64,000 nt of DNA from Thermogemmatispora carboxidivorans (GCF_000702505.1 NZ_JNIM01000001.1:3906001-3970000); one strand, 5' to 3'. Positions 1 through 9,609 are shown, counted from the stretch's first letter. The notes: a model not told the origin generated them from the sequence alone. Made by a program: numbers and translations.

Positions 1-18
1 AAGCGGCGAGTCGGCGGG

Positions 19-1473
19 TCAAGCCTGGCGCTCGCCATTGAGTCTACGTGTGGTCAGATCCAGGCGCCGCGTTGGTCTGCCACGGGCGCGGGCGGCGGGT
101 GGATAGTAAGGGGTGGCAGCAGTGATGATATCGCCGATGCGCGCGAGGATCTGCAAGTAGCGTGTACCAGAGCGATGATAATGGGCGAAGAGCATCAGTA
201 AATGATGGATGAGAATATCGGCTTCATCGGTATGGCGCTCCAGAGTGATCTGTCCGCCAATGGCCCCCTCACCCTCGCGTAGCATGGCCTCCTCACCTTG
301 TTCATCAGAGAGCAGATGGCGCGTCTCCTGGCGTGGGCGGGCCGGCCAGAGGAGCAGGGCTACGACCCGCCCCTTGAGGCGCTGCTCGCGCAGGCGTCCG
401 GCCAGATAGCCGCCCAGTTTGTGGATCGCGGCGCAGGTTTCGTCGGCATCGGCGGCGTGCTGGAAGCGAATGCGCGCATTCTGGCTCAGTGGCGGCGCAT
501 CGGGGATCACCAGGCTGTGGTCTTCACCTTGAGCCAGCTGATGGAGCCAGCGCCCCAGACGGCCTAGGCGGCGCTCCAACCCTTCGGGAGAGAGAGGGGC
601 CACCTGTGCAAAGGTCGTGATGCCGAAGTCGCGCAGATGAGCAACGAGCTCGGCAAGCGCTTCAAGGTCAAAGCGCTCACCCCGGCCTTCCAGTTCGGAG
701 CCACCGGTACGCAGGCCCGCACCTTCTCTCTCGCTCTCGTGCCCACCCGGGAGGCCAGGCTCGCTGCCATGTAGCTGAAGCAGCAGCGAGAGAGGCAGGG
801 ACTGAACAAAGGAGGCCTCACGGCCCGGTGGGATATAGAGGATGCCCTGGCGCCCGCCTTTGCGACTCATGAGCGCGGCCAGCTCGGCGATGGTTTTGCC
901 GTTGGCAATGCCGATGAGGGCCGTCAGACCAAGGGCGGCTATGTCACTGCTGAGCTGCTGGGCCAGGAGAATCGGTGAGGTAACGGGCTGAGGGCTGCCA
1001 CTCAGGTCGATAAAGGCATCGGCCAGGGGGACAGACTCAACGATATGCGAATAGGCTCGATAGCGCTCGCGTAAGCGCTGCAGAACCGGCTGATAGCGCT
1101 CGTAGGAGGCCGGCAGGAAGAGGGTGCGCGGGGCCAGACGATAGGCCCGGCGCAAGGGCATGCCAGGGACAATGCCCAGGCGCACCGCGGCAGGAGAAGC
1201 GTCGATGACGCGCCCTGGCTCGTTCGGACGCCCCGTGCCGGTCCCTACGACGAACGGCAGACCATGCAGCGCGGGATTGGCCATTTCCTCCAGCGTACAA
1301 TAGAAGTGCCGAATGCGGACATGCATGATTCCTTGACGCAGGAGAGCCTGCTCCGAGATCGCCCCTCTCTCTGTCGACGAGGCCGGCCCTCCCATTGGCC
1401 CACGTGGAGGGCGCTGCGCTGCCGCATCTCCAAGGATTGACGGCTTCAACGTCCCTGACTGATCGTGCTCCAT
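19..1473 (-). CDS. Y-family DNA polymerase-like protein, catalytic residues lost
   Basis: A 484-residue protein with the palm, fingers and little-finger layout of DinB/ImuB translesion polymerases. Family landmarks are the HFYCTLEEMANPAL stretch (residues 56-69), GIVPGMPLRRAYRL and VPLADAFIDLSG. In active DinB the first motif is D-M-D and the second S-x-D-E; here they read R-I-R and L-A-D, so the metal-binding carboxylates are replaced. That is seen directly and resembles ImuB, which is inactive and acts as an adaptor for a mutasome. The upstream start at 1473 adds about 49 low-complexity residues; an internal ATG at 1326 fits the family start better. No ImuA or DnaE2 is visible nearby, though the window edge cuts the downstream side. 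Polymerase activity is unlikely; an accessory role in lesion bypass is inference. Confidence 0.85.
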   Translation of the reverse strand: MEHDQSGTLKPSILGDAAAQRPPRGPMGGPASSTERGAISEQALLRQGIMHVRIRHFYCTLEEMANPALHGLPFVVGTGTGRPNEPGRVIDASPAAVRLGIVPGMPLRRAYRLAPRTLFLPASYERYQPVLQRLRERYRAYSHIVESVPLADAFIDLSGSPQPVTSPILLAQQLSSDIAALGLTALIGIANGKTIAELAALMSRKGGRQGILYIPPGREASFVQSLPLSLLLQLHGSEPGLPGGHESEREGAGLRTGGSELEGRGERFDLEALAELVAHLRDFGITTFAQVAPLSPEGLERRLGRLGRWLHQLAQGEDHSLVIPDAPPLSQNARIRFQHAADADETCAAIHKLGGYLAGRLREQRLKGRVVALLLWPARPRQETRHLLSDEQGEEAMLREGEGAIGGQITLERHTDEADILIHHLLMLFAHYHRSGTRYLQILARIGDIITAATPYYPPAARARGRPTRRLDLTTRRLNGERQA

Positions 1474-1819
1474 AGTAGCCTTCTGCTCAAATTAACCTCT
1501 CCCAGTTTAGATTATACGCTACAAATGGGCTATTGCCAGCCCTTTCTTCAGCCGGGTTGATCGGCGCTCCCCTCCTGACTGGCCTCACTTCACCTCCGCC
1601 AGCTCTTCCTTGGAGCCACTGCAGCGCACGGCTGGTGCTCTTCGTAAATTGCTACCTCGCCCCGTTCAGCTCCACCAGAAAATATGGTAAGCTGTTCATG
1701 AGGCGGATGCGCCTGCCTGAACTGGGCCGCTTCCCTGCCTCCTGCCTTACCGGCAGCGAGCGCTGGCAGCTTGACAGATGCGGTAGATTGCGCACGCTCA
1801 GATTGGAGGGTAAGACACG

Positions 1820-2296
1820 ATGTCTATGCTTCAAAACGAGACGTTCAGTAGAGTGGGAAAAGGGGCAAGAGAAACGTTGGGCGGCTTCAAGGCCTTTATT
1901 CTGCGCGGCAACGTGGTTGACCTGGCTGTTGGTATCGTCATCGGCGCCGCTTTCACTAACCTGGTCAATGCCATCGTCAGCGGACTGATTACCCCTTTGA
2001 TCGGCCTCTTTGGCGGCTTCGATTTTTCTGGTCTGAACGCAGGCCGCTTCGCCTTCGGGACGGTCATCAATAGCGCCGTCAGCTTTCTTATTGTGGCGGC
2101 GGTGCTCTATTTCCTGATCGTTTTGCCAGTCAGCAAGCTGATGGCTCGCCACAAGAAGGGCGTGCCAGAGGAGAGCGCTACGCGCGAATGCCCTTACTGC
2201 TTGAGCAGCATCCCCGTGGGGGCCCGCCGCTGCGCTTACTGCACCTCGGAGCTGGGCCACAGTGAGCCTTCTTCAGCTTCGGTGGCTGGCTCTTGA
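1820..2296 (+). CDS. mscL: Large-conductance mechanosensitive channel with C-terminal zinc ribbon
   Basis: 158 residues. The first 110 match MscL: amphipathic N-terminus, TM1 beginning at RGNVVDLAVGIVIGAAF, a short periplasmic loop and TM2 (SAVSFLIVAAVLYFLIVLPV). MscL opens under membrane tension and releases solutes during hypo-osmotic shock. After the usual cytoplasmic helix start, the tail carries CPYC...CAYC (about residues 124-141), a rubredoxin-like zinc knuckle instead of the normal C-terminal bundle. The start ATG has GGAGGG nine bases upstream. The gene stands alone before apt. Identity is firm; the purpose of the zinc ribbon is unknown. Confidence 0.95.
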   Translation: MSMLQNETFSRVGKGARETLGGFKAFILRGNVVDLAVGIVIGAAFTNLVNAIVSGLITPLIGLFGGFDFSGLNAGRFAFGTVINSAVSFLIVAAVLYFLIVLPVSKLMARHKKGVPEESATRECPYCLSSIPVGARRCAYCTSELGHSEPSSASVAGS

Positions 2297-2687
2297 GACT
2301 CGCCCTTTCATGTTCGCCAGCTCAGCGAGCAAACGAGCAAGCGAGTGAGGACCCCAGCCGGATCTTCTTCTGCCCTGCTTGAGAGGGGAGTATTTTCTGT
2401 CTCCTTCCTCGCCTGGCAGGAGATTCGTGCTATACTAATCTACGGAATCCGAGGGCAATGCCAAGCGTGTGATCAGGCAAACGCAGGTCAGAGAAAGACC
2501 AAAGCTGGGCAGGGGCCGCCTGTTTGGATCAGCCTGGCCCAGCGGCGGCCTGGCCGCGAGCAGCGCGGTGGACCGGCGTCGCCTGGTCACTTCTGTGCTA
2601 GGCCGGTTGTGGATTCGCTAGGCCCGCAAGCCCTGGAGAGGCGGCCTGACTTAGTTCTTTGTTGAGGAAGGAAACGGAGCGCTTAGG
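2297..2687 (+). other. Intergenic leader upstream of apt, possible structured RNA
   Basis: No convincing coding frame. A -10-like TATACT lies at 2431-2436 with only a weak -35. The following roughly 230 bases are GC-rich with several self-complementary blocks (CTGGCCCAGCGG / GGCCTGGCCGCG and similar). They could be a long 5' leader or a small RNA, but I see no conserved motif of a known family. Confidence 0.3.
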
Positions 2688-3227
2688 ATGTCATCGTCAT
2701 CTGCGTCGGGGCCACTACGGCTGGAAGACTGGATTAGAGATATTCCCGATTTCCCTCAGAAGGGCGTGCTCTTTCGCGATATTACCCCCCTTCTGCAAAA
2801 TCCCGAGGCTTTCCGCGCCGCTATCGATCGCCTGGCAGCCCATTACTCCGGTGCAGGCATTCAGACCGTCGTTGGCGTCGAATCCCGAGGCTTTATTTTC
2901 GCCGCCCCCCTGGCCTACTTGCTCGGCTGCGGCTTCGTCCCGGTGCGTAAGTTTGGCAAGCTGCCAGCGAAGACGGTCAGCGTGGAGTACGCTCTGGAGT
3001 ACGGGACCAACATTGTAGAGATGCATACCGACGCCATCAAGCCAGGCGAGCGAGTGCTGATCGTCGATGATCTGCTGGCCACCGGAGGGACCGTCTCAGC
3101 AGCAATGGAGCTGGTCGAGAAGCTGGGTGGCCATATTGCCGGCATTGCTTTTCTGGTCGAGCTGACCTATCTGAAGGGCCGTGAGCGCCTCAAGGGCTAC
3201 GATGTCTTTGCTCTGATTAAGTATTAG
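2688..3227 (+). CDS. apt: Adenine phosphoribosyltransferase
   Basis: 179 residues, the usual Apt length. It converts adenine and PRPP to AMP in purine salvage, in the cytoplasm. Signatures include the IRDIPDFPQKGVLFRDITPLL N-terminus, GVESRGFIF, the VPVRKFGKLPAKT flexible loop, and the PRPP-binding motif VLIVDDLLATGGT near residues 124-136. GAGGAAGGAAACGG about 15-20 bases upstream supplies a ribosome site. It is monocistronic here, flanked by mscL and a convergent small membrane gene. Confidence 0.97.
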   Translation: MSSSSASGPLRLEDWIRDIPDFPQKGVLFRDITPLLQNPEAFRAAIDRLAAHYSGAGIQTVVGVESRGFIFAAPLAYLLGCGFVPVRKFGKLPAKTVSVEYALEYGTNIVEMHTDAIKPGERVLIVDDLLATGGTVSAAMELVEKLGGHIAGIAFLVELTYLKGRERLKGYDVFALIKY

Positions 3228-3540
3228 GGAGGGAGGGTAACGAGCCAGCCGGGCCGGAGCGGAGAGGAGCACCCAGGACCGCGAGACGTGGAGCCAGGGG
3301 CCCTACGCTCTTCTTTCTTCTCTCCGCTCACCCTGCTTCAAGGTCGCCAGACGAGTGGGGAGCCAGGACGCTTCCCAGCAGCCTCCGCTTCCACTCCTGG
3401 AGGATAGGAGTGATCCTTTCCTACGTGCTTTGCCTTGCCTCTACCAGCCTGCTCCCCCGCTTACTGCCCTGCCTGGCTATCTGACTGGCCGGCTGGGCGC
3501 ACACAACTGCTGTCAACCACGCTCACCGCGCTTTTCGGTA
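3228..3540. other. Intergenic region, nothing recognised
   Basis: About 310 GC-rich bases between the convergent apt and GlsB/YeaQ genes. I see no gene, strong terminator or repeat. Confidence 0.4.
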
Positions 3541-3849
3541 TCAGCTAGAGCGTCGCCCTCCCACAATGAGTTCAACGAGAAGCAAGAGCAGGGAGGCCCC
3601 AAGAAAAGCAACCAGCGTCGTCCCCAGAAAGTGAAAGGTCTCGTTGATGCCTAGCAGGCTCATCAAAAAGCCGCCAATGACGGCCCCTACCAACCCGATA
3701 CAGATGTCGAGCAGACACCCCAACCCGTGCCCACGTACCAGCTTTGCCGCCAGGAAACCCGCTATCAGTCCAACCAACAACCAGGCAAACAGCTCGCCAG
3801 GATAGAGGTGAACGTGTCCCAGACCCGGGTGAAAGCTAATTCCATCCAT
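3541..3849 (-). CDS. GlsB/YeaQ/YmgE-type transglycosylase-associated membrane protein
   Basis: 102 residues from the ATG at 3849, which has AAGGAGAGAAAGG just upstream; a longer frame to 3993 exists but lacks this support. Three hydrophobic segments with the glycine motifs of the family: GLIAGFLAAKLVRGHG, CIGLVGAVIGGFLMSLLG, and a last helix LVAFLGASLLLLLVELIVGG. Family members are small inner-membrane proteins often induced by stress; the biochemical role is not known. Divergent from the MFS gene at 4092. Confidence 0.85.
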   Translation of the reverse strand: MDGISFHPGLGHVHLYPGELFAWLLVGLIAGFLAAKLVRGHGLGCLLDICIGLVGAVIGGFLMSLLGINETFHFLGTTLVAFLGASLLLLLVELIVGGRRSS

Positions 3850-4091
3850 TATGAAAGGCCTTTCTCTCCTTCTGCTGATGTCTTTGCGCTGCCGGGTGCC
3901 GCAGGCCGGCGCAGGCTCATTCACAACCGGCCAGAATGCCCCGTCTTCTCGGCGGGCGGGGGCAATGCACAGGACCCGGGCAACGGTTGCCACTGCTCTC
4001 GCGGATATGATACCCTACGAAGGCATGGCTCTTTCTTTTGCTTTTCTTCTCCATTCCGCTCTACGTATGAGGACGATAGGAGTCGCAGACG

Positions 4092-5453
4092 ATGTCTTCC
4101 AGGCCCGATCTCTCTCAGGACGCCACTCGCTCCACCAATAGCACGGGAGATGGGCCGCCGGGCAATCCGCAGGGCAACCACAGTAGCAGGCTGCACCTCT
4201 TGACCTGGTTGCAGCTTCCTCGCGATGTCTACCTGCTGCTGTTCTATACCCTCGGCAAGGGCTTTCAGCTGACAATTGGGACGCTTGATATCAATTACTA
4301 TGCCCATAGCCTGGGCTACCAACCGGATTTCATTGGGCTGCTGAGCGCCATGCCAGCGCTCGGCTCGCTGGTCAGTGCGGTCCCTAGTGGGATGTTGGCC
4401 GATCGGCTGGGCTATAAGCCTGTACTCCTGGCTTCGGCTTTGTTGACGCCTCTCTTTCTGGCGCTGATCGGCCTGAGTTCTACGGCCCCTCTCCTGCTGC
4501 TGGCCGCCTTTCTCCAGGGGGTGGTCTCCACCGCTTTTTGGGTAACGAACATTCCTTTGCTGGTCGAAAAGACCAGCGAGGAGCAGCGCGTGGGAGTGCT
4601 GGCCCTCAATAGCTTTTTGCTTCTGGGCGTGGGCGCCCTGGGCAATCTGCTCGGCGGCGCTATTCCCGAACTGGTCGCCGGCCTGCTGCAGGTGAGCGCC
4701 AATAGTGTTCTGGCTCTGCGTTGGGGTGTGCTGAGCGCTTCATTGGTGAGCGTGCTCTTCGGCCTGCCCCTCTGGTGGCTACAACCCACGCCACCCCGGG
4801 CCTCTCGCCGTACCACGGCCCCGGCCACCAATGCTTCGGCCTCGCCATCCTCCAGGGAGCCCGCCCCTGCAGAGAACAGGGAGCGCTTCCCTCTGGCAAC
4901 CTTTGCTCAGCTCCTGGTGCCCGACTTGATCTTCAATATGGGCGAGGGGGCAGTCATCGCGCTGATCCAGCTCTTCTTCGTGCTGCGCTTCGCCTTGCTG
5001 CCAGGTCCACTCGGGCTGATCTTCACGATCTCTGGCCTGGCCGGCGGCCTCTTTTCGCTCACGGCCCCGCTCTTCGTGCATCGTTGGAGCAAGATCAACA
5101 TTATCACAGCAGTGATGTATGCCAGTGCACCTCTCATGCTCTTGATTGGATACTCTCCTACCATGTTGATCGCGGTGCTCGGCGAGTACGCTCGCTCGTT
5201 CCTGCGCCTGCTCATTGAGCCGGTCTATACGGCCTTTGCAATGGAGCAAGTCCCTGAGCGCTATCGCGGTACGCTGAGCGGCTTCTATTCGGTAACCTGG
5301 AGTATTGGCTATAGCCTGGGGCCAACTTTGGCCGGTTGGTTGCAGACCTATGTCAACCTCTCCGCCGCCTTTCTCTTTGCGGCTCTTTGTCTGGTAATCG
5401 CGGCCAGTCTGCTCATGACAGCCTTTGGACGTCGGCCCGCGCGCCTGAGCTAA
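4092..5453 (+). CDS. MFS transporter (12 TM)
   Basis: 453 residues with twelve predicted membrane helices split by a hydrophilic proline/serine/alanine loop around residues 235-265. The loop between TM2 and TM3 carries the MFS motif-A-like GMLADRLGYKPVLL. Start ATG is preceded by AGGAGTCGCAGACG. No substrate can be assigned; the family covers drug efflux and sugar or organic-acid carriers. It is monocistronic and followed by nearly 500 bases without a gene. Confidence 0.9.
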   Translation: MSSRPDLSQDATRSTNSTGDGPPGNPQGNHSSRLHLLTWLQLPRDVYLLLFYTLGKGFQLTIGTLDINYYAHSLGYQPDFIGLLSAMPALGSLVSAVPSGMLADRLGYKPVLLASALLTPLFLALIGLSSTAPLLLLAAFLQGVVSTAFWVTNIPLLVEKTSEEQRVGVLALNSFLLLGVGALGNLLGGAIPELVAGLLQVSANSVLALRWGVLSASLVSVLFGLPLWWLQPTPPRASRRTTAPATNASASPSSREPAPAENRERFPLATFAQLLVPDLIFNMGEGAVIALIQLFFVLRFALLPGPLGLIFTISGLAGGLFSLTAPLFVHRWSKINIITAVMYASAPLMLLIGYSPTMLIAVLGEYARSFLRLLIEPVYTAFAMEQVPERYRGTLSGFYSVTWSIGYSLGPTLAGWLQTYVNLSAAFLFAALCLVIAASLLMTAFGRRPARLS

Positions 5454-5951
5454 GGCCAGGGCCACCCGACCGGAAGGAGCAGGAGCAGGAGCCGTAGAAA
5501 CTCGCCGCCTCTCTCTCGGAACGCTGGACAAGGCCAGCAGATAGATCAGAGGCAGTCGGCCAGAGAGAGTTTCTTCCTGTTGCTCTGCGGCCAACGGTGA
5601 CAGGAAGACCAATTTTAGGGTATCATTAGAAAGGGTTCATCGACGGAAAGGAGCCTGCAGCAGGCAGGTGCCTTTCTCTTCTCTTGCTGCTCGCATGAAC
5701 AGTACTTTCTCGTTCCTCTTGCTCGAGTAGAGGACGGGAGAGAGAACGGAGTCTTTTGGGGCACGCAGGTTCATGCCTGGCATCCATCATGGCATTCGTT
5801 GGGACAGGAGCCATTCGTCATAGACCCCACGCCTCAAGGCGTGGGCTGGCGGTGATCTCCCAATCAGGACGGGTATACGATACGCAAGGAGGGAGCAGCG
5901 CCTCTTCCCCAGGCATAAACGCTGGGGCTGCCGGCGCTGCGTAGTTTGGTG
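5454..5951. other. Intergenic region between MFS and transglutaminase genes
   Basis: No convincing gene. It holds a perfect hairpin at 5826-5845 (listed separately) and an isolated AAGGAGGG at 5885-5892 with no open frame positioned behind it. An in-frame TAG at 5943 prevents extension of the downstream gene upward. Confidence 0.4.
5826..5845. repeat. Perfect hairpin of IS200/IS605-end style
   Basis: CCCACGCC and GGCGTGGG separated by TCAA. Similar short GC hairpins with the CCCACGCC core are common at the ends of IS200/IS605 elements, where they are recognised as single-stranded DNA. No tnpA or tnpB lies nearby, so this could be a solo end or simply a terminator stem. Confidence 0.4.
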
Positions 5952-8408
5952 ATGAAACCAGGTCAGGCTGCTTCTTCTCCTCTTGCAGAGGCCGCCCGCA
6001 AGCGTGAGCCTTGGGAGGTGGGGACAGAGGTGAGGAGGGGAGCCAGCGTCAATGGCTTCCGTCCAACGCTGGCGAGCACGCCCACGGGTCCTGAGTCTGT
6101 CGCCCCTGCTACGCCACCGCCAGCTCGCTCCTCCAGGTTCGCACTGGTCCCGGCAGAAGGCTGGTGGCCACTGGTGCTGGTGGCCATTGCGCTCTTTGCT
6201 CTGGTGCTGGCGGTCCTCTCAGCCAATTGGGTGGCAGGAACCTGGATTCTGCTCTGGAGCGCCCCTTTGGGCTTGCTAGCCGGCTTCCTGGTGGCTAAGA
6301 GCCACTCGCTGCCCCAGCCGCTGCTTCATCTTGCGGCTTTTTTCTTCGGCTACTGGCTGGCTTTTGCCCTCACGGCGAGCGCCGCCCTGCATACTCCCTG
6401 GACGATGCTGCTCAACGACCTCCAGGCGGTGCTGAGCAGCGGCAGTGGTGCCGGCCTGGCTGTGGTTTCCAGCGAGCATATTTTTCTGCTGTACCTCTGT
6501 TTCCTCAGCTTCTTTTTGGGTTACCTGGGAAGCTGGCTGACCTATCGCGCACGCCTGCCCTGGTTGGTCGCCTTGACCTATTGCTCGATTATGCTGGTCA
6601 ATCTCCAGTATAGTCGCCAGGCTTCGCCCCTGCTGCTGCCAGTCATGCTCGGCGCGCTCTTGCTTCTGATCGGTCATCTGCATCTGACAACGCTGCTCGA
6701 CGACTGGCATAGCCTGGGCCTGACCGCCGATCGTTCCTGGCTGCGCTCCCTGCTGAGACGCAGTCAGGCGCTGACTTCCCTGCTCATGCTCTTGTCCCTG
6801 CTGCCTGCGTTGCTTCTCCCTCCGCTCATGCAACCAGGCTGGGGAAGCCGCTTGTGGCAAAATGTCGATGCTTTGGTTGGCAACCTCCTTCATCAGCGCC
6901 TGATCGGCTCAGGGCCAGTCACTCAGCTGCCCTCGCTAGATGCCACTGTTTTCTTTGGCGATCGCTTGACGGTCAGTGGCTCGGTCTCTTTGCCAGCGGG
7001 GAGCGTGCTGGAATATAGCGGCAGCGCTGCGCCAGCCTATCTGGAGGCGGTGACCTACAACCAGTTCGATGGCCATAGCTGGACGTCGAGCACGCAGACC
7101 TCGGCCACTCGCTTTGCTGCAGGTCAACCGCTACCGGCTGATACGGCTTCCGGCCACTACCGTCAGGTCAGCGCGCAGATCCACCTGCTTCAGGTCCCTC
7201 AGAGCCAGCGTCACTATCTGTTCGCCCCTCCACAGCCAGCTCGCTTCAGTGTACCGGTCGTGGTCTACGGCAAGGGTCTGGCAAGCGCCTGGACTCAGCA
7301 GACGCCACTGCATCCCGACGAGCGCTACACGGTTTTGGCGCGCGTGCCGCAAATCGATGCAGCCGCCCTGGCGCGCGTCCCCTTGCTCTCGGCAGATCCG
7401 GGCTTCTGGCAGAGCGATCCAGCCCTGCCAGTTCTGGAACGCGACTATCTGCAGCTGCCAGCCAGCCTGCCTCACAATCTGATGCAGACGGCCCTGGAGT
7501 GGACGCGAGGTACAAGCAATGCCTTTGAGGCGATGCAGCAGCTGGAGAGCCACCTGAGCGATCCACGCCAGTTTAGCTATTCGATCACTAACCCGCCGAT
7601 CCCTGCCCATAGCGATGTGGTGAGCTGGCTGCTCCAGACACATACCGGTTATTGTACCTACTATGCCAGCGCAATGGTGGTGATGGCTCGCTTGCTGGGC
7701 ATGCCAGCACGCATCGTGGTGGGCTTCAGCCAGGGCCATTTCGATGCTGGACGTCAGGTCTGGGTGGTCAATGGCAGCGACGCCCATAGCTGGGTCCAGA
7801 TCTACTTTCCAGGCCAGGGCTGGATCGACTTCGATCCGACGCCCGGCTTCGCCCTCGGTCCAGCCTTCTCAGGAACCCCAGCCCCTTCGTCCTCGCCTTC
7901 TGTATCCAATGGTGCTTCTCCTACGGCGAGCAGCCAGCCTAATCAGAAAGGCTCCGTCACGCCTCCGACAGCCGATGGCCGCGCAGAGACTCCCCGCGAC
8001 CCTCTCCAGCAGGCTCTCTCTTTCCCCTGGCTGCTGCCAGCGCTGCTGGCTTTCACAAGCCTGGGCCTGCTGCTCGTCCTGCTCACTGGCATAAGCAGCA
8101 GGAGACGTCGGCTCGCCTCTCAGCTAAGCCCCGTGGCTCGACTCTTCTGGCGACTGTGCCGCCTGGCAAGCCTGGCCGGCTTCCGACCACGCTCCTGGCA
8201 GACACCGTACGAGTATAGTGCCCGCCTGAGCCACGCCATGCCCGAAGCCGCCCTGCCGCTGCGTCGACTGACCGAGCTATTTGTACGCGAGCGCTGGGCC
8301 CCCCCCTACGAGCTGGCTGGCGCTTCCGACAGGTCCGACGAGCTGGAAGATCTGTGGCCGCCTCTGCGCCGCGCCCTCTGGCGTCTCTGGCTACGCCGCT
8401 TGAGCTGA
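5952..8408 (+). CDS. TgpA-like membrane transglutaminase-domain protein
   Basis: About 818 residues from ATG 5952 (TTG 5946 and GTG 5949 sit in frame just before; none has a clear ribosome site). Six or more N-terminal membrane helices (about residues 70-290), a large extracytoplasmic part, then a transglutaminase-like core with Cys in HTGYCTYYASAMVVMARLLG, His in GSDAHSWVQIYF and Asp in WIDFDPTPG: the complete papain-like triad. A Ser/Pro/Thr linker follows, then one more TM helix and a C-terminal cytoplasmic DUF4129-like tail. This order matches TgpA/DUF3488 proteins, in which the enzyme faces the cell surface. The substrate is unknown; wall or surface-protein modification is inference. Confidence 0.9.
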   Translation: MKPGQAASSPLAEAARKREPWEVGTEVRRGASVNGFRPTLASTPTGPESVAPATPPPARSSRFALVPAEGWWPLVLVAIALFALVLAVLSANWVAGTWILLWSAPLGLLAGFLVAKSHSLPQPLLHLAAFFFGYWLAFALTASAALHTPWTMLLNDLQAVLSSGSGAGLAVVSSEHIFLLYLCFLSFFLGYLGSWLTYRARLPWLVALTYCSIMLVNLQYSRQASPLLLPVMLGALLLLIGHLHLTTLLDDWHSLGLTADRSWLRSLLRRSQALTSLLMLLSLLPALLLPPLMQPGWGSRLWQNVDALVGNLLHQRLIGSGPVTQLPSLDATVFFGDRLTVSGSVSLPAGSVLEYSGSAAPAYLEAVTYNQFDGHSWTSSTQTSATRFAAGQPLPADTASGHYRQVSAQIHLLQVPQSQRHYLFAPPQPARFSVPVVVYGKGLASAWTQQTPLHPDERYTVLARVPQIDAAALARVPLLSADPGFWQSDPALPVLERDYLQLPASLPHNLMQTALEWTRGTSNAFEAMQQLESHLSDPRQFSYSITNPPIPAHSDVVSWLLQTHTGYCTYYASAMVVMARLLGMPARIVVGFSQGHFDAGRQVWVVNGSDAHSWVQIYFPGQGWIDFDPTPGFALGPAFSGTPAPSSSPSVSNGASPTASSQPNQKGSVTPPTADGRAETPRDPLQQALSFPWLLPALLAFTSLGLLLVLLTGISSRRRRLASQLSPVARLFWRLCRLASLAGFRPRSWQTPYEYSARLSHAMPEAALPLRRLTELFVRERWAPPYELAGASDRSDELEDLWPPLRRALWRLWLRRLS

Positions 8409-8439
8409 GGTCTCCACTACTACCTCTTTTTTCCATTAT

Positions 8440-9609
8440 TTGATTAGTAGAGGCAAATTTACCGCCATATGTTACCAAAGATCGAATAAAACGTCCTCTC
8501 AAATAGAAAGTGTGCTGAAAGCAGCAGCAACGAGAACGGTGGTTGAGGAAGTGGAAGTGGAGAGGAGATCTGAGCGAGGCAGAAACCAGGTTGACGTCTC
8601 CGAGGGAGAGGAACAGGCAGCGCCTGTGCCAATCGTGGAAGGAACATGTGGCTGGGGTCGGCTCTTTCAGCTCTACCCCGATCATCTGCGGGTGCATGGT
8701 GTGGTCTACGAGCTGCGCCATCTGACCCAGATTCGCCCGGTCTATCGCACTCTGCTGGGTCTGCCCTCAGCCCGCCTGGAGTTGACCTTTGGTCAGCAGC
8801 GCGTCATTCTACGCGGGATTGCGGCGGTGGAGGATGCACGCAAGATGGTGGATTATCTGCTGCACACCTGCCCGCAGGCGCGCTTGCTGGTGGCCCCTGG
8901 CCATGAGTCAGGTCCGCCGACTGAGAGTGCGAGCGCGGGCGTCGATCCGGCGGCGACAGAGACGACTGTTCCACTGGTCGCTAGAGAAACGCCGACTGCC
9001 CTCATGCGGGCACTGGCCCCAACAGGCTGGCAGGCGGCTCGCCGCGAGCTACTGCAGCGCCGCCGGGCCCGCCTCCAGGAGGAGCGCGAGCGGCGCCAGG
9101 AAGCCACGCTCTCCCGGGAGTCCGGACGGCGCTCCCCACTCAAGGACCCGCTACCGCCCGTCCAGGTTCCCGTTCGTCTGGCCTACGGAGAGCGTGCTTA
9201 CTATTGCTGCCAGGCCACACTCTGTAATGAGCAGCTCCGTCCCTTTGCTCCCCCAGAAGAGGCGGTGCGCGACCACGGCCTGCTGATTCTCACCGATCGC
9301 CGCCTGCTCTATCTGGGGCGCCGCTGTCAGATTCTGCTTGGCTATGACCACTTGCTGCAGGTGAGCCGTCAGCGGAACGGGGTAGCCTTCCTGGCCGATC
9401 ACTGGCGGCGCCGCGAGCTGTTTACGATGCGCCGTCCCCTGGAATGTGTGCTGTGCCTGGAGAAGCTACTGTGGCGCTTTCAGCAGGAGCGCCAGCTCTC
9501 GACGTTGATGAGCGTTGAGTTAGAGGAGCAGGACGAGGAAGCGACCAGCCCCAATCAGGAAGCTCGCCAGCCTGAGCGCCATGCCGGCAGCGAGCCGGTG
9601 ACACGCTAG
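8440..9609 (+). CDS. Hypothetical protein with two PH-like modules
   Basis: Up to 389 residues. The TTG start at 8440 is the upstream limit; GTG at 8512 is a plausible alternative, and neither has a convincing ribosome site. Two regions look like bacterial PH-type beta folds: about 70-135 (RLFQLYPDHLRVHGVVYELRH) and about 245-350 (LLILTDRRLLYLGRRCQILLGYDHLLQV), joined by a charged, arginine-rich helical linker. It lies 31 bases after the transglutaminase gene and before a proline-rich anchored protein, so all three may be co-transcribed. I do not recognise a named family. Confidence 0.7.
   Translation: MISRGKFTAICYQRSNKTSSQIESVLKAAATRTVVEEVEVERRSERGRNQVDVSEGEEQAAPVPIVEGTCGWGRLFQLYPDHLRVHGVVYELRHLTQIRPVYRTLLGLPSARLELTFGQQRVILRGIAAVEDARKMVDYLLHTCPQARLLVAPGHESGPPTESASAGVDPAATETTVPLVARETPTALMRALAPTGWQAARRELLQRRRARLQEERERRQEATLSRESGRRSPLKDPLPPVQVPVRLAYGERAYYCCQATLCNEQLRPFAPPEEAVRDHGLLILTDRRLLYLGRRCQILLGYDHLLQVSRQRNGVAFLADHWRRRELFTMRRPLECVLCLEKLLWRFQQERQLSTLMSVELEEQDEEATSPNQEARQPERHAGSEPVTR

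Noticed and set aside
4779..5612. 277-residue antisense frame over the MFS gene
   Set aside because: No motifs, Gln/Arg-rich, and the plus-strand membrane protein is clear.
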